From the NCBI RefSeq assembly GCF_021155765.1, contig NC_060118.1:8866001-8930000 (forward strand): a stretch of 64,000 nucleotides of DNA. Reading direction: 5' to 3'. The first letter of the stretch is position 1; each line of letters starts with the position of its first letter. A program made the translations under genes and the position numbers. Positions 38,701 to 49,530 of this stretch are shown here, one piece after another. The stretch comes from Diprion similis (taxonomy: Eukaryota; Arthropoda; Insecta; Hymenoptera; Diprionidae). The notes under the pieces are model-generated. The model was not told the DNA's origin. It was given only the letters and a program-made list of their open reading frames with translations, and searched no databases.

Positions 38701-41700
38701 ATACGGATCGATTCCCAGACAAAAGATTTTTCGGCCAAAAAAAATCCAAGGCTAACCCCTTTGCATTTTTGGCGAAAATTTCGACGACTTTGAAAAGTGC
38801 TGCAATTAATTCTTTGGGGTACTATTCCGACGTGATTTTGCGAGAGGAATCGATTAATCGCAGTCCCGATACGCTGCGAGCAACACCTGCAAAGTTACAG
38901 CCGAAAAACTGCAGATTTTCATCGTCATTTCTCCGCTGCTGGTCCTAGGCTATTTTTCATGTGTTTTCTGAGTTCCTGGGCGTCGAATTAGTCTAAAAAG
39001 CGTCATACGGATCGATTCCCAGACAAAAGATTTTTCGGCCAAAAAAAATCCAAGGCTAACCCCTTTGCATTTTTGGCGAAAATTTCGACGACTTTGAAAA
39101 GTGCTGCAATTAATTCTTTGGGGTACTATTCCGACGTGATTTTGCGAGAGGAATCGATTAATCGCAGTCCCGATACGCTGCGAGCAACACCTGCAAAGTT
39201 ACAGCCGAAAAACTGCAGATTTTCATCGTCATTTCTCCGCTGCTGGTCCTAGGCTATTTTTCATGTGTTTTCTGAGTTCCTGGGCGTCGAATTAGTCTAA
39301 AAAGCGTCATACGGATCGATTCCCAGACAAAAGATTTTTCGGCCAAAAAAAATCCAAGGCTAACCCCTTTGCATTTTTGGCGAAAATTTCGACGACTTTG
39401 GAAAGTGCTGCAATTGATTCTTTGGGGTACTATTCCGACGTGATTTTGCGAGAGGAATCGATTAATCGCAGTCCCGATACGCTGCGAGCAACACCTGCAA
39501 AGTTACAGCCGAAAAACTGCAGATTTTCATCGTCATTTCTCCGCTGCTGGTCCTAGGCTATTTTTCATGTGTTTTCTGAGTTCCTGGGCGTCGAATTAGT
39601 CTAAAAAGCGTCATACGGATCGATTCCCAGACAAAAGATTTTTCGGCCAAAAAAATACCAAGGCTAACCCCTTTGCATTTTTGGCGAAAATTTCGACGAC
39701 TTTGAAAAGTGCTGCAATTAATTCTTTGGGGTACTATTCCGACGTGATTTTGCGAGAGGAATCGATTAATCGCAGTCCCGATACGCTGCGAGCAACACCT
39801 GCAAAGTCACAGCCGAAAAACTGCAGATTTTCATCGTCATTTCTCCGCTGCTGGTCCTAGGCTATTTTTCATGTGTTTTCTGAGTTCCTGGGCGTCGAAT
39901 TAGTCTAAAAAGCGTCATACGGATCGATTCCCAGACAAAAGATTTTTCGGCCAAAAAAAATCCAAGGCTAACCCCTTTGCATTTTTGGCGAAAATTTCGA
40001 CGACTTTGAAAAGTGCTGCAATTAATTCTTTGGGGTACTATTCCGACGTGATTTTGCGAGAGGAATCGATTAATCGCAGTCCCGATACGCTGCGAGCAAC
40101 ACCTGCAAAGTTACAGCCGAAAAACTGCAGATTTTCATCGTCATTTCTCCGCTGCTGGTCCTAGGCTATTTTTCACGTGTTTTCTGAGTTCCTGGGCGTC
40201 GAATTAGTCTAAAAAGCGTCATACGGATCGATTCCCAGACAAAAGATTTTTCGGCCAAAAAAAATCCAAGGCTAACCCCTTTGCATTTTTGGCGAAAATT
40301 TCGACGACTTTGAAAAGTGCTGCAATTAATTCTTTGGGGTACTATTCCGACGTGATTTTGCGAGAGGAATTGATTAATCGCAGTCCCGATACGCTGCGAG
40401 CAACACCTGCAAAGTTACAGCCGAAAAACTGCAGATTTTCATCGTCATTTCTCCGCTGCTGGTCCTAGGCTATTTTTCATGTGTTTTCTGAGTTCCTGGG
40501 CGTCGAATTAGTCTAAAAAGCGTCATACGGATCGATTCCCAGACAAAAGATTTTTCGGCCAAAAAAAATCCAAGGCTAACCCCTTTGCATTTTTGGCGAA
40601 AATTTCGACGACTTTGAAAAGTGCTGCAATTAATTCTTTGGGGTACTATTCCGACGTGATTTTGCGAGAGGAATCGATTAATCGCAGTCCCGATACGCTG
40701 CGAGCAACACCTGCAAAGTTACAGCCGAAAAACTGCAGATTTTCATCGTCATTTCTCCGCTGCTGGTCCTAGGCTATTTTTCATGTGTTTTCTGAGTTCC
40801 TGGGCGTCGAATTAGTCTAAAAAGCGTCATACGGATCGATTCCCAGACAAAAGATTTTTCGGCCAAAAAAAATCCAAGGCTAACCCCTTTGCATTTTTGG
40901 CGAAAATTTCGACGACTTTGAAAAGTGCTGCAATCAATTCTGTGGGGTACTATTCCGACGTGATTTTGCGAGAGGAATCGATTAATCGCAGTCCCGATAC
41001 GCTGCGAGCAACACCTGCAAAGTTACAGCCGAAAAACTGCAGATTTTCATCGTCATTTCTCCGCTGCTGGTCCTAGGCTATTTTTCATGTGTTTTCTGAG
41101 TTCCTGGGCGTCGAATTAGTCTAAAAAGCGTCATACGGATCGATTCCCAGACAAAAGATTTTTCGGCCAAAAAAAATCCAAGGCTAACCCCTTTGCATTT
41201 TTGGCGAAAATTTCGACGACTTTGAAAAGTGCTGCAATTAATTCTTTGGGGTACTATTCCGACGTGATTTTGCGAGAGGAATCGATTAATCGCAGTCCCG
41301 ATACGCTGCGAGCAACACCTGCAAAGTTACAGCCGAAAAACTGCAGATTTTCATCGTCATTTCTCCGCTGCTGGTCCTAGGCTATTTTTCATGTGTTTTC
41401 TGAGTTCCTGGGCGTCGAATTAGTCTAAAAAGCGTCATACGGATCGATTCCCAGACAAAAGATTTTTCGGCCAAAAAAAATCCAAGGCTAACCCCTTTGC
41501 ATTTTTGGCGGAAATTTTGACGACTTTGAAAAGTGCTGCAATCAATTCTTTGGGGTACTATTCCGACGTGATTTTGCGAGAGGAATCGATTAATCGCAGT
41601 CCCGATACGCTGCGAGCAACACCTGCAAAGTTACAGCCGAAAAACTGCAGATTTTCATCGTCATTTCTCCGCTGCTGGTCCTAGGCTATTTTTCATGTGT

Positions 41701-44700
41701 TTTCTGAGTTCCTGGGCGTCGAATTAGTCTAAAAAGCGTCATACGGATCGATTCCCAGACAAAAGATTTTTCGGCCAAAAAAAATCCAAGGCTAACCCCT
41801 TTGCATTTTTGGCGAAAATTTCGACGACTTTGAAAAGTGCTGCAATTAATTCTTTGGGGTACTATTCCGACGTGATTTTGCGAGAGGAATCGATTAATCG
41901 CAGTCCCGATACGCTGCGAGCAACACCTGCAAAGTCACAGCCGAAAAACTGCAGATTTTCATCGTCATTTCTCCGCTGCTGGTCCTAGGCTATTTATCAT
42001 GTGTTTTCTGAGTTCCTGGGCGTCGAATTAGTCTAAAAAGCGTCATACGGATCGATTCCCAGACAAAAGATTTTTCGGCCAAAAAAAATCCAAGGCTAAC
42101 CCCTTTGCATTTTTGGCGAAAATTTCGACGACTTTGAAAAGTGCTGCAATTAATTCTTTGGGGTACCATTCCGACGTGATTTTGCGAGAGGAATCGATTA
42201 ATCGCAGTCCCGATACGCTGCGAGCAACACCTGCAAAGTTACAGCCGAAAAACTGCAGATTTTCATCGTCATTTCTCCGCTGCTGGTCCTAGGCTATTTT
42301 TCATGTGTTTTCTGAGTTCCTGGGCGTCGAATTAGTCTAAAAAGCGTCATACGGATCGATTCCCAGACAAAAGATTTTTCGGCCAAAAAAAATCCAAGGC
42401 TAACCCCTTTGCATTTTTGACGAAAATTTCGACGACTTTGAAAAGTGCTGCAATTGATTCTTTGGGGTACTATTCCGACGTGATTTTGCGAGAGGAATCG
42501 ATTAATCGCAGTCCCGATACGCTGCGAGCAACACCTGCAAAGTTACAGCCGAAAAACTGCAGATTTTCATCGTCATTTCTCCGCTGCTGGTCCTAGGCTA
42601 TTTTTCATGTGTTTTCTGAGTTCCTGGGCGTCGAATTAGTCTAAAAAGCGTCATACGGATCGATTCCCAGACAAAAGATTTTTCGGCCAAAAAAAATCCA
42701 AGGCTAACCCCTTTGCATTTTTGGCGAAAATTTCGACGACTTTGAAAAGTGCTGCAATTAATTCTTTGGGGTACTATTCCGACGTGATTTTGCGAGAGGA
42801 ATCGATTAATCGCAGTCCCGATACGCTGCGAGCAACACCTGCAAAGTTACAGCCGAAAAACTGCAGATTTTCATCGTCATTTCTCCGCTGCTGGTCCTAG
42901 GCTATTTTTCATGTGTTTTCTGAGTTCCTGGGCGTCGAATTAGTCTAAAAAGCGTCATACGGATCGATTCCCAGACAAAAGATTTTTCGGCCAAAAAAAA
43001 TCCAAGGCTAACCCCTTTGCATTTTTGGCGAAAATTTCGACGACTTTGAAAAGTGCTGCAATTAATTCTTTGGGGTACTATTCCGACGTGATTTTGCGAG
43101 AGGAATCGATTAATCGCAGTCCCGATACGCTGCGAGCAACACCTGCAAAGTTACAGCCGAAAAACTGCAGATTTTCATCGTCATTTCTCCGCTGCTGGTC
43201 CTAGGCTATTTTTCATGTGTTTTCTGAGTTCCTGGGCGTCGAATTAGTCTGAAAAGCGTCATACGGATCGATTCCCAGACAGAAGATTTTTCGGCCAAAA
43301 AAAATCCAAGGCTAACCCCTTTGCATTTTTGGCGAAAATTTCGACGACTTTAGAAAGTGCTGCAATTAATTCTTTGGGGTACTATTCCGACGTGATTTTG
43401 CGAGAGGAATCGATTAATCGCAGTCCCGATACGCTGCGAGCAACACCTGCAAAGTCACAGCCGAAAAACTGCAGATTTTCATCGTCATTTCTCCGCTGCT
43501 GGTCCTAGGCTATTTTTCATGTGTTTTCTGAGTTCCTGGGGGTCGAATTAGTCTAAAAAGCGTCATACGGATCGATTCCCAGACAAAAGATTTTTCGGCC
43601 AAAAAAAATCCAAGGCTAACCCCTTTGCATTTTTGGCGAAAATTTCGACGACTTTGAAAAGTGCTGCAATTAATTCTTTGGGGTACTATTCCGACGTGAT
43701 TTTGCGAGAGGAATCGATTAATCGCAGTCCCGATACGCTGCGAGCAACACCTGCAAAGTTACAGCCGAAAAACTGCAGATTTTCATCGTCATTTCTCCGC
43801 TGCTGGTCCTAGGCTATTTTTCATGTGTTTTCTGAGTTCCTGGGCGTCGAATTAGTCTAAAAAGCGTCATACGGATCGATTCCCAGACAAAAGATTTTTC
43901 GGCCAAAAAAAATCCAAGGCTAACCCCTTTGCATTTTTGGCGAAAATTTCGACGACTTTGAAAAGTGCTGCAATTGATTCTTTGGGGTACTATTCCGACG
44001 TGATTTTGCGAGAGGAATCGATTAATCGCAGTCCCGATACGCTGCGAGCAACACCTGCAAAGTTACAGCCGAAAAACTGCAGATTTTCATCGTCATTTCT
44101 CCGCTGCTGGTCCTAGGCTATTTTTCATGTGTTTTCTGAGTTCCTGGGCGTCGAATTAGTCTAAAAAGCGTCATACGGATCGATTCCCAGACAAAAGATT
44201 TTTCGGCCAAAAAAAATCCAAGGCTAACCCCTTTGCATTTTTGGCGAAAATTTCGACGACTTTGAAAAGTGCTGCAATTAATTCTTTGGGGTACTATTCC
44301 GACGTGATTTTGCGAGAGGAATCGATTAATCGCAGTCCCGATACGCTGCGAGCAACACCTGCAAAGTCACAGCCGAAAAACTGCAGATTTTCATCGTCAT
44401 TTCTCCGCTGCTGGTCCTAGGCTATTTTTCATGTGTTTTCTGAGTTCCTGGGCGTCGAATTAGTCTAAAAAGCGTCATACGGATCGATTCCCAGACAAAA
44501 GATTTTTCGGCCAAAAAAAATCCAAGGCTAACCCCTTTGCATTTTTGGCGAAAATTTCGACGACTTTGAAAAGTGCTGCAATTAATTCTTTGGGGTACCA
44601 TTCCGACGTGATTTTGCGAGAGGAATCGATTAATCGCAGTCCCGATACGCTGCGAGCAACACCTGCAAAGTTACAGCCGAAAAACTGCAGATTTTCATCG

Positions 44701-47700
44701 TCATTTCTCCGCTGCTGGTCCTAGGCTATTTTTCATGTGTTTTCTGAGTTCCTGGGCGTCGAATTAGTCTAAAAAGCGTCATACGGATCGATTCCCAGAC
44801 AAAAGATTTTTCGGCCAAAAAAAATCCAAGGCTAACCCCTTTGCATTTTTGGCGAAAATTTCGACGACTTTGAAAAGTGCTGCAATTAATTCTTTGGGGT
44901 ACTATTCCGACGTGATTTTGCGAGAGGAATCGATTAATCGCAGTCCCGATACGCTGCGAGCAACACCTGCAAAGTTACAGCCGAAAAACTGCAGATTTTC
45001 ATCGTCATTTCTCCGCTGCTGGTCCTAGGCTATTTTTCATGTGTTTTCTGAGTTCCTGGGCGTCGAATTAGTCTAAAAAGCGTCATACGGATCGATTCCC
45101 AGACAAAAGATTTTTCGGCCAAAAAAAATCCAAGGCTAACCCCTTTGCATTTTTGGCGAAAATTTCGACGACTTTGAAAAGTGCTGCAATTAATTCTTTG
45201 GGGTACTATTCCGACGTGATTTTGCGAGAGGAATCGATTAATCGCAGTCCCGATACGCTGCGAGCAACACCTGCAAAGTTACAGCCGAAAAACTGCAGAT
45301 TTTCATCGTCATTTCTCCGCTGCTGGTCCTAGGCTATTTTTCATGTGTTTTCTGAGTTCCTGGGCGTCGAATTAGTCTAAAAAGCGTCATACGGATCGAT
45401 TCCCAGACAAAAGATTTTTCGGCCAAAAAAAATCCAAGGCTAACCCCTTTGCATTTTTGGCGAAAATTTCGACGACTTTGAAAAGTGCTGCAATTAATTC
45501 TTTGGGGTACCATTCCGACGTGATTTTGCGAGAGGAATTGATTAATCGCAGTCCCGATACGCTGCGAGCAACACCTGCAAAGTTACAGCCGAAAAACTGC
45601 AGATTTTCATCGTCATTTCTCCGCTGCTGGTCCTAGGCTATTTTTCATGTGTTTTCTGAGTTCCTGGGCGTCGAATTAGTCTAAAAAGCGTCATACGGAT
45701 CGATTCCCAGACAAAAGATTTTTCGGCCAAAAAAAATCCAAGGCTAACCCCTTTGCATTTTTGGCGAAAATTTCGACGACTTTGAAAAGTGCTGCAATTA
45801 ATTCTTTGGGGTACTATTCCGACGTGATTTTGCGAGAGGAATCGATTAATCGCAGTCCCGATACGCTGCGAGCAACACCTGCAAAGTTACAGCCGAAAAA
45901 CTGCAGATTTTCATCGTCATTTCTCCGCTGCTGGTCCTAGGCTATTTTTCATGTGTTTTCTGAGTTCCTGGGCGTCGAATTAGTCTAAAAAGCGTCATAC
46001 GGATCGATTCCCAGACAAAAGATTTTTCGGCCAAAAAAAATCCAAGGCTAACCCCTTTGCATTTTTGGCGAAAATTTCGACGGCTTTGAAAAGTGCTGCA
46101 ATTAATTCTTTGGGGTACTATTCCGACGTGATTTTGCGAGAGGAATCGATTAATCGCAGTCCCGATACGCTGCGAGCAACACCTGCAAAGTTACAGCCGA
46201 AAAACTGCAGATTTTCATCGTCATTTCTCCGCTGCTGGTCCTAGGCTATTTTTCATGTGTTTTCTGAGTTCCTGGGCGTCGAATTAGTCTAAAAAGCGTC
46301 ATACGGATCGATTCCCAGACAAAAGATTTTTCGGACAAAAAAAATCCAAGGCTAACCCCTTTGCATTTTTGGCGAAAATTTCGACGACTTTGAAAAGTGC
46401 TGCAATTAATTCTTTGGGGTACTATTCCGACGTGATTTTGCGAGAGGAATCGATTAATCGCAGTCCCGATACGCTGCGAGCAACACCTGCAAAGTTACAG
46501 CCGAAAAACTGCAGATTTTCATCGTCATTTCTCCGCTGCTGGTCCTAGGCTATTTTTCATGTGTTTTCTGAGTTCCTGGGCGTCGAATTAGTCTAAAAAG
46601 CGTCATACGGATCGATTCCCAGACAAAAGATTCTTCGGCCAAAAAAAATCCAAGGCTAACCCCTTTGCATTTTTGGCGAAAATTTCGACGACTTTGAAAA
46701 GTGCTGCAATTAATTCTTTGGGGTACTATTCCGACGTGATTTTGCGAGAGGAATCGATTAATCGCAGTCCCGATACGCTGCGAGCAACACCTGCAAAGTT
46801 ACAGCCGAAAAACTGCAGATTTTCATCGTCATTTCTCCGCTGCTGGTCCTAGGCTATTTTTCATGTGTTTTCTGAGTTCCTGGGCGTCGAATTAGTCTAA
46901 AAAGCGTCATACGGATCGATTCCCAGACAAAAGATTTTTCGGCCAAAAAAAATCCAAGGCTAACCCCTTTGCATTTTTGGCGAAAATTTCGACGACTTTG
47001 AAAAGTGCTGCAATTAATTCTTTGGGGTACTATTCCGACGTGATTTTGCGAGAGGAATCGATTAATCGCAGTCCCGATACGCTGCGAGCAACACCTGCAA
47101 AGTTACAGCCGAAAAACTGCAGATTTTCATCGTCATTTCTCCGCTGCTGGTCCTAGGCTATTTTTCATGTGTTTTCTGAGTTCCTGGGCGTCGAATTAGT
47201 CTAAAAAGCGTCATACGGATCGATTCCCAGACAAAAGATTTTTCGGCCAAAAAAAATCCAAGGCTAACCCCTTTGCATTTTTGGCGAAAATTTCGACGAC
47301 TTTGAAAAGTGCTGCAATTAATTCTTTGGGGTACTATTCCGACGTGATTTTGCGAGAGGAATCGATTAATCGCAGTCCCGATACGCTGCGAGCAACACCT
47401 GCAAAGTTACAGCCGAAAAACTGCAGATTTTCATCGTCATTTCTCCGCTGCTGGTCCTAGGCTATTTTTCATGTGTTTTCTGAGTTCCTGGGCGTCGAAT
47501 TAGTCTAAAAAGCGTCATACGGATCGATTCCCAGACAAAAGATTTTTCGGCCAAAAAAAATCCAAGGCTAACCCCTTTGCATTTTTGGCGAAAATTTCGA
47601 CGACTTTGAAAAGTGCTGCAATTAATTCTTTGGGGTACTATTCCGACGTGATTTTGCGAGAGGAATCGATTAATCGCAGTCCCGATACGCTGCGAGCAAC

Positions 47701-48488
47701 ACCTGCAAAGTTACAGCCGAAAAACTGCAGATTTTCATCGTCATTTCTCCGCTGCTGGTCCTAGGCTATTTTTCATGTGTTTTCTGAGTTCCTGGGCGTC
47801 GAATTAGTCTAAAAAGCGTCATACGGATCGATTCCCAGACAAAAGATTCTTCGGCCAAAAAAAATCCAAGGCTAACCCCTTTGCATTTTTGGCGAAAATT
47901 TCGACGACTTTGAAAAGTGCTGCAATTAATTCTTTGGGGTACTATTCCGACGTGATTTTGCGAGAGGAATCGATTAATCGCAGTCCCGATACGCTGCGAG
48001 CAACACCTGCAAAGTTACAGCCGAAAAACTGCAGATTTTCATCGTCATTTCTCCGCTGCTGGTCCTAGGCTATTTTTCATGTGTTTTCTGAGTTCCTGGG
48101 CGTCGAATTAGTCTAAAAAGCGTCATACGGATCGATTCCCAGACAAAAGATTTTTCGGCTAAAAAAAATCCAAGGCTAACCCCTTTGCATTTTTGGCGAA
48201 AATTTCGACGACTTTGAAAAGTGCTGCAATTAATTCTTTGGGGTACTATTCCGACGTGATTTTGCGAGAGGAATCGATTAATCGCAGTCCCGATACGCTG
48301 CGAGCAACACCTGCAAAGTTACAGCCGAAAAACTGCAGATTTTCATCGTCATTTCTCCGCTGCTGGTCCTAGGCTATTTTTCATGTGTTTTCTGAGTTCC
48401 TGGGCGTCGAATTAGTCTAAAAAGCGTCATACGGATCGATTCCCAGACAAAAGATTTTCCGGCCAAAAAAAATCTAAGGCTCACCCAC

Positions 48489-49530
48489 TTAACTAATGCC
48501 AAACTCATCTGGATTCTAGGCGAAAAGTCTCACGTCTACTCTTATTGAATAAATCCTCTACAGTCAGTCCCTAGCTTTTTCTGATGCGCTTTTTGCTTCG
48601 CCGATATCCCTATCAGTCCAGAAAACGTTGTACAATTAGACCCCGAGCTGAACACTTTTTTGTTCCGAAAATCTTGAAATGAGCAAAGCTCATCTCTGTT
48701 GCAGGTTTTATTCGAAATACCGCACGTTTCAATTGACCCACATTTTGTCATTTCTCTCTTCAGATACATTTTATGCACGTCAATCGGCGACAGGAATTGT
48801 TTGGACACCGTTTAGCAGCGCTGCGAGGAATTTTCTAAAGTAACCACCAACAAAGCCGAAATACCCTTGTATTACCTTGTAAGAGTACTTCCGACGGATA
48901 CTAATAAGTCAAACTTTTAGCTCTGAAAATGGCATCAAAACCAGGCTTACCCTCCTGGATTTATTCAGTCATAATTCGGCTGAATCTGAAAACTCCCAGA
49001 TATTTTCTCGCTTCAAATTCACGACAGCTTCAACCGCGCGTCGGCCAACATCCATCCAACCTCCAGCGATTAGTATTTTTTTTTTTATTAGAATATAAAT
49101 AAAACAATTCATCATAAAATTTAGCACCTTTTCCGTACTTTAATCGGTTCTCACAAAAATACATGCTTATTCACAATTATTTGTCCAACAACTTTACTTA
49201 AGTACGTGAAATGCCTGCAGCAGGACGATGTATCTTTCGAGTATAAAAAACGCTGGTTTTAGACGATCAAGTTCATTAAGTTCATTGTAAAATGATCAAA
49301 TAAATTTGTAAAATTGGTTTCCATCTCAGCACAGTCGAACCAATCAGTTTCGAATCACAATACGATGCAAACATCCTCTAGACGGAGTTGTTAACAATGA
49401 TAGTAGTAATATTTCAAATAGTAGTACGTGGAAAGTAAAGTCTTTTCCGCACATTTTTATCACCCACTGTAAAGTTGACCTCACATGATGTCATTATGAA
49501 TCATACATCACGAAGTCAGTGATCTCAGCT
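48489..49530. other. Spacer between satellite array and TRP channel gene
   Basis: About 1 kb of unique AT-rich sequence. It should contain the 3' untranslated region of the channel gene. A candidate AATAAA poly(A) signal on the minus strand lies at 49084-49089, about 440 bases after the stop. A minus-strand open frame of 88 codons (48542-48808) matches no family I know and I do not call it a gene. Confidence 0.45.

Larger units (their letters stand above)
6893..48488. repeat. 304-bp satellite DNA array, about 137 monomers head to tail
   Basis: A continuous tandem array of about 41.6 kb. Using the TTGGCGAAAATTTCG landmark, the first full-length unit has it at 7152 and the last at 48193. The difference, less one extra G near 8895, is exactly 135 x 304, so there are 136 full-length units in one orientation with almost no net length change. 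Most differ from the consensus at only a few bases, often none. Each unit has a perfect 10-bp palindrome CGATTAATCG, an AATTAATT palindrome and a GC-rich middle. No transposase, terminal inverted repeat or RNA gene is seen in the monomer. Open frames of 75 codons appear only where CTAGG has changed to CCAGG or CGAGG and removes a TAG; they are not genes. The monomer is about twice a nucleosomal core length, which is suggestive only. Confidence 0.98.

Noticed and set aside
7152..48488. CENP-B box in the satellite monomer
   Set aside because: On the minus strand a CGCAGCGTATCGGGA segment resembles the CGGG half, but the TTCG half and the fixed A do not align at the right spacing.
6893..48488. 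CRISPR array
   Set aside because: The repeats are contiguous 304-bp units without unique spacers, in a eukaryotic context.
48542..48808. Minus-strand 88-codon frame with several cysteines near the array edge
   Set aside because: No signal peptide or regular cysteine pattern, no recognised family. Kept only as a remark in the spacer entry.
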